A stretch of 46,228 nucleotides of DNA, from assembly GCA_013791765.1 (NCBI GenBank), contig VMTC01000113.1, forward strand, positions 1 through 46,228. The letters run 5' to 3'. The stretch is from Rhodoferax sp. GTDB lineage: Bacteria; Pseudomonadota; Gammaproteobacteria; Burkholderiales; Burkholderiaceae_C. Below are positions 25,212 to 35,994 of the stretch, one piece after another. The notes beneath the pieces were generated by a model that was given only the letters and a program-made list of their open reading frames with translations, did no database searches and was not told where the DNA came from. Every line of letters begins with the position of its first letter. The first letter of the stretch is position 1. The translations under genes and the position numbers were made by a program.

Positions 25212-26168
25212 ATGAAAAAAGTACTTGTTGTTGGTGGCACCGGCTATGTGGGCACCCAGGTCTGTAAAAAACTGCTGAGCCAGGGCTGGCAAGTGACCGT
25301 GCCGACCCGTAGCTGCGCCCAGGCGACGCATCTTCAGGGCTTGGTCGGCTTGACGCTGCTGGAAATTGACGTGCACGACGAGGCGGCTTTCACGCAGGCG
25401 GTGGCGGGGCACGACGCGGTGGTCAATCTGGTGGCGATCCTGCATGGTGATCAGGCGGCCTTTGACAAGGTTCACGTCGCTTTGCCGCAAAAGCTGGCGC
25501 GGGCCTGCCGGGCCGCCAAGATCAAACGCGTGGTGCACATCAGCGCCTTGGGCGCGCACGCGCAAGACCCGCAGTCCGCGCCGTCGATGTACCTGCGCAG
25601 CAAGGGGCAGGGCGAGGCGGTGCTGATCGAGGCGGCGGGTGCTGGTGCTCAAAGGGCCTTTGACCTGACCATTTTGCGGCCCAGTGTGATTTTTGGCGCC
25701 CAGGACAAGTTTCTCAATGTCTTTGCCAAGCTGCAAAAAGTGTTGCCGTTCATGCCGCTGGCCGGTGCTGAAGCCCGTTTTCAACCGGTCTGGGTGGACG
25801 ACGTGGCCAGTGCGGTGGCGCTCAGTCTGGCGCAAGAAGATGCTGGCACGACTTCTGCGGCCAAACCAAAGATCATCGAAGCCTGCGGCCCGGAGGTGTT
25901 CACTTTGAGGCAACTAGTGCAACTGGCAGCGCAGCTGAGCGGGGTTCGCGGCGGTCGCGGTCGTCCCGTTATGGCGCTGCCGCTCTGGCTCGGCCACGTG
26001 CAGGCAGCGCTGATGGCGCTCGCGCCGGGCGAGCCCGTCATGAGTCACGACAATCTGGATTCGATGAAAGTTGACAACGTCGCCAGCGGCGCCTTGCCAG
26101 GCCTGCAGTCTTTTGGCATCACGCCCGCGGCACTGAGACCGATTGCGCAGAGCTACCTGAACAAATAG
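25212..26168 (+). CDS. NAD(P)-binding SDR-like protein, complex I NDUFA9 type
   Basis: 318 aa. VLVVGGTGYVGTQVCKKLL is the dinucleotide-binding GxxGxxG loop of atypical/extended SDRs. VVHISALGAHAQDPQSAPSM and YLRSKGQGE, where the usual YxxxK occurs as YLRSK, plus ILRPSVIFGAQDKFLN, match the NDUFA9-like group, which is close to mitochondrial complex I subunit NDUFA9 and to quinone-biosynthesis helper proteins. Function in bacteria is not settled. It is convergent with argG across a strong stem-loop. Confidence 0.85.
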   Translation: MKKVLVVGGTGYVGTQVCKKLLSQGWQVTVPTRSCAQATHLQGLVGLTLLEIDVHDEAAFTQAVAGHDAVVNLVAILHGDQAAFDKVHVALPQKLARACRAAKIKRVVHISALGAHAQDPQSAPSMYLRSKGQGEAVLIEAAGAGAQRAFDLTILRPSVIFGAQDKFLNVFAKLQKVLPFMPLAGAEARFQPVWVDDVASAVALSLAQEDAGTTSAAKPKIIEACGPEVFTLRQLVQLAAQLSGVRGGRGRPVMALPLWLGHVQAALMALAPGEPVMSHDNLDSMKVDNVASGALPGLQSFGITPAALRPIAQSYLNK

Positions 26169-26182
26169 GGGGCAACGCCCCC
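26168..26182. terminator. Stem-loop between convergent genes
   Basis: GGGGGC-AAC-GCCCCC forms a perfect six-pair GC stem exactly at the end of the SDR gene and 8 bp from the argG stop. Neither side has a clear T run, so it may stop transcription weakly in both directions. Confidence 0.5.
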
Positions 26183-26189
26183 GATTGCT

Positions 26190-27587
<1,398 letters not shown>

Positions 27588-27600
27588 TAATTAGATCAGA

Positions 27601-27918
27601 TCAACCGAAGTGGCAGATGTAGTGATAGGGCTCGGTGACCTGAATATCAAATTTTGTGTTGCCGGGGATGCTGAATTTGTCACCTGGGTTGGACTTCAGC
27701 CAGACCTCGCTGCCGGGGAGTCTGTACTCACACGAACCGGCCACACATTCCATGATTTCCGGTGCGCCGGTGTTGAAGGTCAATGTGGCTGGCAGGATCA
27801 CGCCCACGGATTTTTTTGTGCCATCGGCCAAGGCGATGGCGTGGCTGATGCATTTGCCATCGAAATAGACGCTGGCCTGGGTGCTGACGGATACGCCGTC
27901 GAATTTGGAGGTAATCAT
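27601..27918 (-). CDS. ppnP: Pyrimidine/purine nucleoside phosphorylase
   Basis: 105 aa single-domain cupin, the size of E. coli PpnP (YaiE, formerly DUF1255). It splits nucleosides with phosphate to give the base and ribose-1-phosphate. SVGVILPATLTFNTGAPEIM, then the core GSCEYRLPGSEVW and GDKFSIPGNTKFDIQV follow the family. It lies upstream of argG on the same strand with the repeat-bearing gap of about 67 bp between them. Confidence 0.93.
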   Translation of the reverse strand: MITSKFDGVSVSTQASVYFDGKCISHAIALADGTKKSVGVILPATLTFNTGAPEIMECVAGSCEYRLPGSEVWLKSNPGDKFSIPGNTKFDIQVTEPYHYICHFG

Positions 27919-28287
27919 GGGCGTAATTTTAAGCGGGTCTAGAAGGGGTCTCTAAACCCCGCCTGACCAGAAAGCTGGGCCGTGCAACGAGTCAGGCCCG
28001 AATGCCGGGGGCTCATACGCTTCGCTTTTTGAAATCGCCCCCGACCTCCGGACCTGGCTCGCCGCACTACGCTGCAGGTCAAAAATGGCCGGTGGGTGAG
28101 GGGAGCCGGGCCATGTCATGTCATGAGTCATTTATGCAAAGGCTTCACTTGGTTCGCTGCACTCGGATCATTCGCAAGCGGTGAGGGATACCCGGGCGAT
28201 GGTGCCGATTTCAAAAAGCGAAGCGTATGAGGCACCAGCGCCCGGGTGTCCCTTACCGCGTTTTTGCCCAGTTCAAAGGGCAGATCA
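27919..28287. other. Gene-free spacer filled by inverted repeat D
   Basis: Contains the 220-bp inverted-repeat structure 28012-28231 and no supported gene. 27932-27960 has the small symmetric GGGGTCTCTAAACCCC-like element near the ppnP start. Confidence 0.5.
28012..28231. repeat. Inverted-repeat element D with perfect 25-bp arms
   Basis: 28012-28036 and 28207-28231 are perfect 25-bp reverse complements; the right arm begins GATTTCAAAAAGCGAAGCGT. They enclose 170 bp, which holds a smaller hairpin (GACCTGG to GCAGGTC, 28048-28080) and TCATG repeats at 28114-28128. No open frame inside. The size and arms resemble a small non-autonomous element, though no target duplication is evident. Confidence 0.75.
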
Positions 28288-28674
28288 CTAAGCTATGAGT
28301 CCCAGCCACTGAGTCGCATCAAAACCCACCGTGATCTGACCGTTCGGCCACGCCACCACGGGCCGCTTAACGACGCTGGGGTTGCTCTTGATCACGGCGA
28401 CCGCGCTGTCCGCATCAATGACGTCGGCTTGAATTGAGGGGTCAAGCTTGCGCCAGGTCGTCCCCTTGCGGTTCAGCAGCGGCTCCCAGCCCACGGCGGC
28501 GATCCAGCCTGGCAGTAGTTCAGCGGGAACGCCAAGCTTCTTGAAATCATGAAACACGTGGCTCACCCCATGCTCAGTCAGCCAACTGCGTGCCTTCTTG
28601 ACGGTGTCGCAGTTCGCAATGCCAAAAACCATCAAGGCAGAACTGGAAGAGGAGGCTGTGGCAAGGGTGTTCAT
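28288..28674 (-). CDS. ArsC/Spx-family protein (YffB type)
   Basis: 128 aa from the ATG at 28674; an internal ATG at 28632 would give 114 aa, closer to the family length. MVFGIANCDTVKKARSWL is the thioredoxin-like ArsC start with a single active Cys (CDTVKK, not CxxC). HDFKKLGVP, LLNRKGTTWRKL and the ending NPSVVKRPVVAWPNG match the Spx/YffB family, predicted glutathione-dependent thiol reductases. Arsenate reduction is not implied. Divergent from folC with about 49 bp between the starts. Confidence 0.88.
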   Translation of the reverse strand: MNTLATASSSSSALMVFGIANCDTVKKARSWLTEHGVSHVFHDFKKLGVPAELLPGWIAAVGWEPLLNRKGTTWRKLDPSIQADVIDADSAVAVIKSNPSVVKRPVVAWPNGQITVGFDATQWLGLIA

Positions 28675-28723
28675 GCCCCGCATCATGCCACCGGTGCGAA
28701 CGTGGGCGACAATCGCCAGTCGT

Positions 28724-30049
28724 ATGAAAACACCGATTGAAAACCTGAAAACCTTGTCTGACTGGCTGGCGCATTGCGAGCAACTGCATCCGGTCACGAT
28801 CGACCTCGGCCTGGAGCGCGTGCGCACCGTGGCGCAGCGCATGCAAATCCGCTTTGACTGCCCGGTGATTACCGTGGCGGGCACCAACGGCAAAGGCTCG
28901 ACCTGCGTCATGCTGGAATCCATCTTGCGCCAGGCCGGCTACCGAACCGGGGTCTACACCTCGCCGCATCTGGTGCGCTTTGAAGAACGCCTGCGGCTGC
29001 TGGGCGAGCCGGTAGATGCTTCACAATTAGTAGCTGCTTTCGCAAGTGTGGAAAGGGTCAGGTGCCAAAATGATGCTGAAATATCGCTGACTTATTTTGA
29101 GTTTTCCACGCTCGCCATCCTGGACATCATGAGCCGCAGTGGGCTGGACGTGGCGATTCTGGAGGTGGGCCTGGGCGGGCGGCTCGATGCCGTCAACATC
29201 ATCGAGCCCGACTGCGCCATCATCACCAGCGTTGACCTTGACCACATGGCGCTGCTGGGGCCAGACCGCGAGGCCATTGGCTATGAAAAAGCCGGCATCA
29301 TGCGCACCGGTCGCCCGGTGGTGGTGAGTGACCCGGTGCCGCCGCAGAGCGTGCTGGACCGGGCACTTGAGGTCGGTGCTGACCTGTGGCAAGTCGGGCG
29401 CGACTTCAATGTGTCGGGTGACCGCCAGCAGTGGGCCTGGGCCGGGCGTGGCAGGCGCTACAGCGGCATGGCCTACCCGGCGCTCTTAGGGGCTAACCAG
29501 TTGGTCAATGCCGCCGGTGTGCTGGCGGCCTTGACGGCATTGCGCGAGCGCCTGCCGGTCACGGCGCAGGCGGTGCGCAGCGGTTTTGCCTTTGTCGAGT
29601 TGCTAGGGCGCTTCCAGATTGTGCCGGGCCAGCCGACACTGATACTTGATGTGGCGCACAACCCGCATGCCGTCGCGGCGCTGACGGCCAATCTGGATGC
29701 GATGGGCCTCTTCCCGACCACGCACGCTGTCTTTGGCGCCATGGCAGACAAAGACGTGGCGCAAATACTCGAGCGCATCAACCCTGTGGTTGACAAGTGG
29801 TATTTCACCGATTTGCCGACGCCTCGGGCTGAATCTGCGGATGCCTTGTTGCTGCAGTGGCAGGCCCAAAACACGCGCAAAGACGCCAGTGCGGCCACCT
29901 ACGCCGACCCGCAGCAGGCGCTGCAGGCGGCGTTCAAAGCGGCCGACCCCGCTGATAGAATTGTGGTCTTTGGCTCGTTCTACACCGTAGGCGGTATTTT
30001 GAAGGACGGGGTTCCCCGCCTTGACGCCCAACACCTGCCCAGCCGCTGA
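28724..30049 (+). CDS. folC: Folylpolyglutamate synthase / dihydrofolate synthase
   Basis: 441 aa. FolC adds glutamate to dihydropteroate and extends the glutamate tail of folates, using ATP. The P-loop VAGTNGKGSTC, HLVRFEERLRL omega loop, GLGGRLDAVNIIEPD, and TSVDLDHMALLG are all present, with the C-terminal domain ILDVAHNPHA. The start at 28724 gives the normal N-terminus (ENLKTLSDWLAHCEQLHP). A 50-bp repeat copy (29018-29070) lies in frame and encodes ASQLVAAFASVERVRCQN just before the conserved SLTYFEFSTLA. Confidence 0.96.
   Translation: MKTPIENLKTLSDWLAHCEQLHPVTIDLGLERVRTVAQRMQIRFDCPVITVAGTNGKGSTCVMLESILRQAGYRTGVYTSPHLVRFEERLRLLGEPVDASQLVAAFASVERVRCQNDAEISLTYFEFSTLAILDIMSRSGLDVAILEVGLGGRLDAVNIIEPDCAIITSVDLDHMALLGPDREAIGYEKAGIMRTGRPVVVSDPVPPQSVLDRALEVGADLWQVGRDFNVSGDRQQWAWAGRGRRYSGMAYPALLGANQLVNAAGVLAALTALRERLPVTAQAVRSGFAFVELLGRFQIVPGQPTLILDVAHNPHAVAALTANLDAMGLFPTTHAVFGAMADKDVAQILERINPVVDKWYFTDLPTPRAESADALLLQWQAQNTRKDASAATYADPQQALQAAFKAADPADRIVVFGSFYTVGGILKDGVPRLDAQHLPSR
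29018..29070 (-). repeat. 50-bp interspersed repeat, copy inside folC (antisense)
   Basis: On the minus strand TTTTGGCACCTGACCC, then CTTGCGAAAGCAGCTA, align with the consensus. The host reads it in the common antisense frame as ASQLVAAFASVERVRCQN. Some of this region is native to FolC, so the copy may be partly eroded or have been selected toward the native sequence. Confidence 0.55.
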
Positions 30050-30074
30050 CCATCCAGATAGAGCCCCCCACACC

Positions 30075-30839
30075 ATGGCATTTTTTAAGTTACGCAAGGG
30101 CAGCGACGACCGGTCTGGCGCGCCAGCGCCGTCCGAAAGCGTCGAGGTCATGCGCAAGCGCGCCAAGTACCGTTTGCTCGGTGCTGCGGTGTTGGTGTTG
30201 CTGGGCGTGATTGCTTTCCCGCTGCTCTTTGACAAGCAGCCGCGCCCGATTGCTGTGGATACGCCGATAGAAATTCCAGACAGGAACAAGGTGTTGCCCC
30301 TGAGTATCCCGGCGCCGGCGGTGTCGCTGTCCTCTGAATCCACCGCCCTGCCTGCAGTCGCTGCTAGTGCCCAGAATATTGAACAAAAAGAGGCTTTAGC
30401 CCGCTTGGAATATAAGCAAGAAGCTATCGAAAAGATAGTTAAGGAAGAGCCAAAAGCTGCCAACCCGCTGCCCGACGCGAGCACCACCAAGGCCAATGAC
30501 AAGCCCGTGGTCAAGGCACCAGCCAAGACCGCTGACGCTGCCAAGGCGCAGGCGCTGCTTGACGGCAAAAGCCTTGCCAGCGGGCCTGATGCCCAAGCTA
30601 GCGCGAGCGAGGGCCGCTTTGTGGTGCAGATTGGTGCCTTTGCCGACGCCGCGCGTGCGCGTGAAGTGCGCCTGAAAGTTGAGCGTGCCGGTCTAAAGAC
30701 CTACACCCACGTGGCCAAGACCAAAGACGGCGACCGGACTCGCGTTCGGGTCGGCCCATTTGGCACCAAGGCAGAGGCGGACAAGGCAGCAGAAATAATC
30801 AAGAAGCTCAGTTTGCCCGCCGCCGTGTTGACGCTCTAA
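30075..30839 (+). CDS. SPOR-domain membrane protein, DedD-like
   Basis: 254 aa. One transmembrane helix near the N-terminus (LLGAAVLVLLGVIAFPLLF, about 36-54), a long Ala/Lys/Pro-rich periplasmic linker, and a C-terminal SPOR domain (GRFVVQIGAFADAARAREVR to PAAVLTL) that binds septal peptidoglycan lacking stem peptides. The arrangement and the place between folC and cvpA match DedD. A sense copy of the 50-bp repeat encodes EALARLEYKQEAIEKIV in the linker, a tolerant site. Confidence 0.9.
   Translation: MAFFKLRKGSDDRSGAPAPSESVEVMRKRAKYRLLGAAVLVLLGVIAFPLLFDKQPRPIAVDTPIEIPDRNKVLPLSIPAPAVSLSSESTALPAVAASAQNIEQKEALARLEYKQEAIEKIVKEEPKAANPLPDASTTKANDKPVVKAPAKTADAAKAQALLDGKSLASGPDAQASASEGRFVVQIGAFADAARAREVRLKVERAGLKTYTHVAKTKDGDRTRVRVGPFGTKAEADKAAEIIKKLSLPAAVLTL
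30386..30440 (+). repeat. 50-bp interspersed repeat, sense copy in the SPOR gene
   Basis: AGGCTTTAGCCCGCTTGGAA, TAAGCAAGAAGCTAT and a small hairpin CTATC-GAAAA-GATAG. The host reads it in the sense direction as ALARLEYKQEAIEKIV, using the same frame as the sense copy in gluQ. Confidence 0.75.
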
Positions 30840-30867
30840 ACGCCATCGCACGCCTTTATTGCCCGAC

Positions 30868-31356
30868 ATGCTTGCGCTCGATTGGATTTTTGGCGGGGTG
30901 TTGCTGGCCTCTTTGTTGGTAGGCGCTTGGCGTGGCTTGATTTACGAGTTGTTTTCATTGGTGAGTTGGGTGGCGGCCTTCCTGTTGGCTCGCTGGCTGG
31001 CGCCGGAGCTCGCGGCCCATCTGCCCATGTCGGGTTCGAGCGAGGCCGTGCGCTACGCGGTGGCGTTTGCCGTGGTGTTTGTGCTGTCGGTGCTGGTGGG
31101 AAGTCTGTTGGCAGCGCTGGTGCAAAAGCTTTTTGCGGCCGTCGGCCTGCGTCCTGCGGACCGGGCGCTGGGGGCGGTGTTTGGTCTGGTGCGTGGGGTG
31201 CTGCTGCTGTTGCTGGCCACGGTGGTGATCACGATGACACCTTTAAAAAACGACCCTTGGTGGCATATGTCGGTGAGTGCCGATCTGGCGCAGACGGCGC
31301 TCAGAGGTTTGCAGCCCATGTTGCCGCAAGAATTTGCAAAGTATTTACCGACATGA
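30868..31356 (+). CDS. cvpA: CvpA family membrane protein
   Basis: 162 aa with four hydrophobic segments (LDWIFGGVLLASLLVGAWRG; LVSWVAAFLLARWLA; AVAFAVVFVLSVLVGSLLAA; LGAVFGLVRGVLLLLLATVV). The family is required for colicin V production in E. coli and is linked to membrane stress; its exact role is unknown. It is in the conserved dedD-cvpA-purF order. ATG at 30868; an in-frame TTG at 30859 is possible. No strong ribosome binding site. Confidence 0.93.
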   Translation: MLALDWIFGGVLLASLLVGAWRGLIYELFSLVSWVAAFLLARWLAPELAAHLPMSGSSEAVRYAVAFAVVFVLSVLVGSLLAALVQKLFAAVGLRPADRALGAVFGLVRGVLLLLLATVVITMTPLKNDPWWHMSVSADLAQTALRGLQPMLPQEFAKYLPT

Positions 31357-31422
31357 TTCGCCTGCCAAGGCGTGTGATGCCGCTTGGTGCGAGCCCTGTC
31401 CTGAACTGATCGGAAAACTTCT

Positions 31423-32922
31423 ATGTGTGGAATCGTTGGTGTTGTCAGCAAAGCCCCTGTCAATCAACTCATTTATGACGCCCTTTTGCTGCTGCAGCAC
31501 CGCGGGCAAGATGCCGCTGGCATCGTGACGCAGCAGGATCGCAAGTTCTTCATGCACAAGGCCAAAGGCATGGTGCGTGATGTGTTTCGCACCCGCAACA
31601 TGCGTTCGCTTCCCGGCAATTGCGGACTGGGCCAGGTGCGCTACCCGACCGCGGGTAACGCCTTCAGCGAAGAAGAGGCGCAGCCCTTTTACGTCAATGC
31701 GCCCTTCGGTATTGTGCTGGTGCACAACGGCAACCTGACCAACGCGCACGCGCTCAAAGCCGAGCTGTTCAGCAATGACCACCGTCACATCAACACCGAC
31801 AGCGACTCCGAGGTGCTGCTCAACGTGCTGGCCCACGAGCTGGGTGAAACCACGCGCGGCTTGCCGCTGCGTCCACGGGATGTGTTTGCCGCCGTGCGCA
31901 AGGTGCATCAGCGCATCAAGGGGTCGTACGCCGTGATTGCCATGATTGCCGGCCATGGCGTGCTGGCTTTTCGTGATCCGTTTGGGATTCGTCCACTGTG
32001 CATCGGGCGCGGCGAGGGCACGGTGTTGCTGGCCAGCGAGTCCGTGGCGCTGGAAGGCACGTCGCATAAATTTGAGCGCGACATTGCCCCCGGTGAGGCG
32101 GTGTTTATTGACCTGCAGGGCACGGAACACGCCGAGCAGTGCGCCGAGCATCCGGTACTTAGTCCGTGTATTTTTGAGTATGTCTATCTGGCGCGGCCCG
32201 ACTCGGTGATGGATGGCATCTCGGTCTACCAGGCACGCTTGAATCTGGGAGAAACACTGGCAAAACGCGTGATTTCGACGGTGCCGCCGAACGAGATTGA
32301 TGTCGTCATCCCGATTCCTGAATCAAGCCGCCCCAGTGCGGCGCAACTGGCGCAGTTGCTGGGCTTGCCATACCGCGAGGGTTTTGTGAAAAACCGCTAT
32401 GTCGGGCGCACCTTCATCATGCCGGGGCAGTCGGTGCGCAAAAAGTCGGTGCGCCAAAAGCTCAATGTGATCGCCAGCGAATTCAAGGGCCGCAACGTGC
32501 TGCTCGTAGACGATTCGATTGTGCGCGGCACGACCTCCAAAGAAATTGTGCAGATGGCGCGTGACGCCGGCGCGCGCAAGGTCTACATGGCCAGCGCCGC
32601 GCCGCCGGTGCGCTACCCCAACGTCTACGGCATCGACATGCCCACGCCGGAGGAACTGGTGGCGCACAACCGCACGGTGGAAGAAATTCGGCAATTGATT
32701 GGCTGCGACGCGTTGATCTACCAGGACGTCGATGGCATGAAGAAGGCCATTGGTTCCTTGAACCCAGCGATCAAGGGCTTTGACGCCTCTTGTTTTGACG
32801 GCGTCTATGTCACGGGCGACATCACGCTGGAAGATATTGCCCGGCTCAACGCCAGCCGGGTTGCCGTTGAGGAAGCGGGCGAAGACAATTCCCGCCTGGC
32901 GCTGCCCAATCACGAGGAATAG
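31423..32922 (+). CDS. purF: Amidophosphoribosyltransferase
   Basis: 499 aa. It makes phosphoribosylamine from PRPP and glutamine, the first step of purine synthesis. Cys2 right after the start Met (MCGIVGVVSK) is the N-terminal nucleophile of the glutaminase half. GRTFIMPGQSVRKKSVRQKL and the PRPP motif VLLVDDSIVRGTTSKE (about 362-377) form the transferase half. It has no long propeptide, as in E. coli PurF. metZ begins 2 bp after its stop. Confidence 0.97.
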   Translation: MCGIVGVVSKAPVNQLIYDALLLLQHRGQDAAGIVTQQDRKFFMHKAKGMVRDVFRTRNMRSLPGNCGLGQVRYPTAGNAFSEEEAQPFYVNAPFGIVLVHNGNLTNAHALKAELFSNDHRHINTDSDSEVLLNVLAHELGETTRGLPLRPRDVFAAVRKVHQRIKGSYAVIAMIAGHGVLAFRDPFGIRPLCIGRGEGTVLLASESVALEGTSHKFERDIAPGEAVFIDLQGTEHAEQCAEHPVLSPCIFEYVYLARPDSVMDGISVYQARLNLGETLAKRVISTVPPNEIDVVIPIPESSRPSAAQLAQLLGLPYREGFVKNRYVGRTFIMPGQSVRKKSVRQKLNVIASEFKGRNVLLVDDSIVRGTTSKEIVQMARDAGARKVYMASAAPPVRYPNVYGIDMPTPEELVAHNRTVEEIRQLIGCDALIYQDVDGMKKAIGSLNPAIKGFDASCFDGVYVTGDITLEDIARLNASRVAVEEAGEDNSRLALPNHEE

Positions 32923-32924
32923 TC

Positions 32925-34145
32925 ATGACGGTTGAGAAATTGCCGGCGCCCTTGCACCCCGACACCTTGGCGGTGCGCACCGCCGTGGACAAAAGCCAAT
33001 ACGGTGAAAACGCTGAGGCGCTGTACCTGACGAGTAGCTTCGTGCAGCCCAACGCCGAGACGGCAGCGCGGCGGTTTGCAGGTGAAGAAGAGGGCTACAC
33101 CTATTCGCGTTTTGGCAATCCGACCGTGACCAGCATGGAGCTGCGATTGGCGGCGCTGGAGGGCACCGAGGCCTGCATTGGCACGTCCAGCGGTATGGCG
33201 GCGATCACGCTGTTGTGCATGGGGCTGCTCAAGGCCGGTGACCATGTCATTTGCTCGCAAAGCGTGTTTGGCTCGACCATGCGCTTGCTGGCCGGTGAGT
33301 TCGGAAAATTTGGCGTGCAGACCACTTTTGTCTCACAAACCGACGTAGCCCAGTGGCAGGCAGCAGTGCAGCCCAACACGCGCTTGCTGTTCGCAGAAAC
33401 CCCCACCAACCCGCTCACCGATGTGTGCGACATGGCCGCCCTGGCCGACGTGGCGCACCGGGCCGGCGCGCTCTTGGCGGTGGACAACTGCTTTTGTTCG
33501 CCCGCCTTGCAGCAACCCATTCGCTACGGGGCTGACGTGATCATTCATTCGGGCACCAAGTACCTTGATGGTCAGGGCCGCGTGATTGCCGGTGCGCTGT
33601 GCACGACACAAAAGCTGGTGGATGAAAAATTCATGCCGGTGATGCGCAGCGCCGGTTTAACCTTGTCGGCCTTCAACGCCTGGGTCGTGCTCAAGGGCAT
33701 GGAGACCTTGTCGATCCGCATGCAGGCCCAAAGCCATAACGCGCTGGCGCTGGCGACCTGGCTGCAGGCGCAACCGCAGGTCACGCGGGTTTATTACCCC
33801 GGTTTGCTGTCTCACCCACAGCACGCGCTGGCGATGCGCCAACAGTCGGGTCTGGGGGGCGCCGTGCTGTCCTTCGATGTCCAGGCCACGGACCCGGTGC
33901 AAGCGCGCAAGCACGCGTTTCATGTGATTGACAGCACCCTGGTCTGCTCCATCACCGCCAACCTGGGCGACACCAAAACCACCATCACCCATCCGGCCAG
34001 CACCTCGCACGGTCGCATCACCGAGGCGCAGCGCCAAGCCGCCGGCATTGGCCAGGGCCTGATTCGCGTCGCGGTGGGTCTGGAGCATATTGACGATTTG
34101 AAAGCCGACCTGGCGCGTGGCCTGCTCGGACTGGACACCCTTTGA
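32925..34145 (+). CDS. metZ: O-succinylhomoserine sulfhydrylase
   Basis: 406 aa PLP enzyme of the Cys/Met metabolism family. It makes homocysteine directly from O-succinylhomoserine and sulfide. The PLP Lys212 is in [12 protein letters not shown], and the phosphate-binding residues in YSRFGNPT and GTSSGMAA. The purF-metZ order is widespread in betaproteobacteria and favours MetZ over MetB. The stop overlaps the gltX start by one base (TGATG). Confidence 0.93.
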   Translation: MTVEKLPAPLHPDTLAVRTAVDKSQYGENAEALYLTSSFVQPNAETAARRFAGEEEGYTYSRFGNPTVTSMELRLAALEGTEACIGTSSGMAAITLLCMGLLKAGDHVICSQSVFGSTMRLLAGEFGKFGVQTTFVSQTDVAQWQAAVQPNTRLLFAETPTNPLTDVCDMAALADVAHRAGALLAVDNCFCSPALQQPIRYGADVIIHSGTKYLDGQGRVIAGALCTTQKLVDEKFMPVMRSAGLTLSAFNAWVVLKGMETLSIRMQAQSHNALALATWLQAQPQVTRVYYPGLLSHPQHALAMRQQSGLGGAVLSFDVQATDPVQARKHAFHVIDSTLVCSITANLGDTKTTITHPASTSHGRITEAQRQAAGIGQGLIRVAVGLEHIDDLKADLARGLLGLDTL

Positions 34146-35542
34146 TGACACACATGACACAAAAAACCCGCACCCGTTTCGCGCCGTCTCCCACCGGTTT
34201 CATTCACCTGGGCAACATTCGCTCGGCCTTGTACCCATGGGCCTTTGCACGCTCGACCGGCGGCGATTTCATCTTGCGCATTGAAGACACCGACCTGGAA
34301 CGCTCCACCCAGGCGGCGGTCGATGTGATCATTGAAAGCATGAGCTGGCTTGGGCTGGACTACGACGAAGGTCCGTTTTACCAAATGCAACGCATGGACC
34401 GCTACAAGGCCGTGCTGGCTGAATTGCAAACCGCTGGCCATGTCTACCCCTGCTACATGAGCGTGGCCGAGCTTGATGCGTTGCGCGAGGCTCAGATGGC
34501 TGCCAAGGAAAAACCACGCTACGACGGCACCTGGCGCCCCGCGCCGGGCAAGACGCTGCCCGCCGTTCCCGAGGGCGTGAAGCCGGTGCTGCGTTTTCAA
34601 AATCCGATGGGCGGCTCGGTGGTGTGGGACGACAAGGTCAAGGGCCGCATCGAGATCAGCAACGATGAACTCGACGACCTGGTGATTGCGCGCCCCGACG
34701 GCACGCCCACCTACAACTTCTGCGTGGTGGTCGATGACCTTGACATGGCGATTACGCACGTGATTCGCGGAGATGACCACGTCAACAACACGCCGCGTCA
34801 GATCAACATCTTCAAAGCCCTGGGCAAGGAGCCGCCGGTCTATGCCCATCTGCCCACCGTGCTCAATGAGCAAGGCGAGAAGATGAGCAAACGCAACGGT
34901 GCCAAACCGGTCACGCAGTACCGCGACGAAGGCTATCTGCCCGATGCCATGGTCAATTACCTGGCGCGCCTGGGCTGGAGCCATGGAGACGACGAGATTT
35001 TCAGCCGGGAACAATTCCTGCAGTGGTTCAACCTGGATCATCTGGGCAAGAGCGCGGCGCAGTTCGACGAAGCCAAACTGCGCTGGGTCAATGCGCAACA
35101 CCTTAAGGTCATGAGCGATGATGCGCTGGCACCGTTGGTGCAGGCACAACTGCAAAAGCGCGGCATTCAAGCTGATGAGCGTTTGCCCCGCATTTGTGCG
35201 CTGTTCAAGGACCGCTGTGACACCACGGTGGTCTTGGCGGACTGGGCTGCGGTCTTTTATGCAGAGCTCAAACTCGACCCGGTCGAAGTGAATCAGCACG
35301 TGACGGATGCAATCAAACCGGCTTTGATGTTGCTGAGTGACAAGCTGGCGCACTGCCCCTGGGACAAGCTGTCAATCGCGGCTGCCATTAAGGAAGTGCT
35401 GCTGGCTTGCGCCATCAAGATGCCGCTGCTCGCGATGCCGGTGCGCGTGTTGGTGATGGGCAGTGCCCACACGCCCTCGCTCGATGCCGTGCTTGAATTG
35501 TGTGAAAGAGAAATAGTGCTGGCCCGACTGCGTTCGGCCTAA
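34145..35542 (+). CDS. gltX: Glutamyl-tRNA synthetase
   Basis: 465 aa class I synthetase. The HIGH motif appears as HLGN (21-24, in [13 protein letters not shown]) and KMSKS as KMSKR (246-250). It charges tRNA-Glu and, in many betaproteobacteria, possibly tRNA-Gln. An alternative ATG lies at 34154. The tRNA-Ala, tRNA-Glu and tRNA-Asp genes follow within 65 bp, so this enzyme lies next to its own substrate tRNA. Confidence 0.96.
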   Translation: MTHMTQKTRTRFAPSPTGFIHLGNIRSALYPWAFARSTGGDFILRIEDTDLERSTQAAVDVIIESMSWLGLDYDEGPFYQMQRMDRYKAVLAELQTAGHVYPCYMSVAELDALREAQMAAKEKPRYDGTWRPAPGKTLPAVPEGVKPVLRFQNPMGGSVVWDDKVKGRIEISNDELDDLVIARPDGTPTYNFCVVVDDLDMAITHVIRGDDHVNNTPRQINIFKALGKEPPVYAHLPTVLNEQGEKMSKRNGAKPVTQYRDEGYLPDAMVNYLARLGWSHGDDEIFSREQFLQWFNLDHLGKSAAQFDEAKLRWVNAQHLKVMSDDALAPLVQAQLQKRGIQADERLPRICALFKDRCDTTVVLADWAAVFYAELKLDPVEVNQHVTDAIKPALMLLSDKLAHCPWDKLSIAAAIKEVLLACAIKMPLLAMPVRVLVMGSAHTPSLDAVLELCEREIVLARLRSA

Positions 35543-35552
35543 ATATTCAAGC

Positions 35553-35558
35553 TATAAT
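35553..35558 (+). promoter_or_regulatory. Candidate -10 box for the tRNA cluster
   Basis: A perfect TATAAT in AAGCTATAATTC, 48 nt upstream of tRNA-Ala and just after the gltX stop. The -35 side is weak (TGCGTTCGG region), so this is a moderate call. Confidence 0.45.
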
Positions 35559-35605
35559 TCGAGGCTTGGAAATTACAGATACTTGAAAAGGTATTGTGCA
35601 ATTTG

Positions 35606-35681
<76 letters not shown>

Positions 35682-35716
35682 ATTTTGATTAGTTGAGACG
35701 GAAGTCCAAAGGTTAT

Positions 35717-35792
35717 GACCCCATCGTCTAGAGGCCTAGGACACTACCCTTTCACGGTAGGTACCGGGGTTCGAATCCCCGTGGGGTCGCCA
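35717..35792 (+). tRNA. tRNA-Glu (anticodon TTC)
   Basis: 76 nt with encoded CCA. Acceptor GACCCCA pairs with TGGGGTC; the anticodon loop between CTACC and GGTAG carries TTC; T-arm GGTTCGAATCCCC. Substrate of the gltX product just upstream. The 3' flank CCAAATTTGTCAT is repeated after tRNA-Asp. Confidence 0.97.
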
Positions 35793-35885
35793 AATTTGTC
35801 ATGAGATGAACGAAGCGCAAGTTGGTAACAGTCAGTTCGCAAGAGCCGACGACTTGACTCGAAAGAGTGAATGTTGCCGCTACCA

Positions 35886-35962
35886 GGAGTGGTAGTTCAG
35901 TTGGTTAGAATACCGGCCTGTCACGCCGGGGGTCGCGGGTTCGAGTCCCGTCCGCTCCGCCA
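35886..35962 (+). tRNA. tRNA-Asp (anticodon GTC)
   Basis: 77 nt with encoded CCA. Acceptor GGAGTGG pairs with CCGCTCC; anticodon GTC sits in CCTGTCACG; T-arm GGGTTCGAGTCCC. In bacteria with GluQ, this is the tRNA whose queuosine is glutamylated; gluQ lies 3.3 kb downstream. Accessory sequence begins after its 3' end. Confidence 0.97.
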
Positions 35963-35994
35963 AATTTGTCATTGAAATCAATGACTTATGAAAG

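Noticed and set aside
28288-28674. Arsenate reductase annotation for the ArsC-like protein
   Set aside because: It has the YffB/Spx-type CDTVKK and family ending and no arsenic genes nearby, so arsenate reduction is not supported.
33920-35353. 477-codon minus-strand ORF opposite metZ and gltX
   Set aside because: Shadow of the conserved metZ and gltX genes; no motif in the translation.
35792-35975. CCAAATTTGTCAT after both tRNA-Glu and tRNA-Asp as an att duplication
   Set aside because: Short, and explained equally well by local duplication within the tRNA cluster; no element lies between the two copies.
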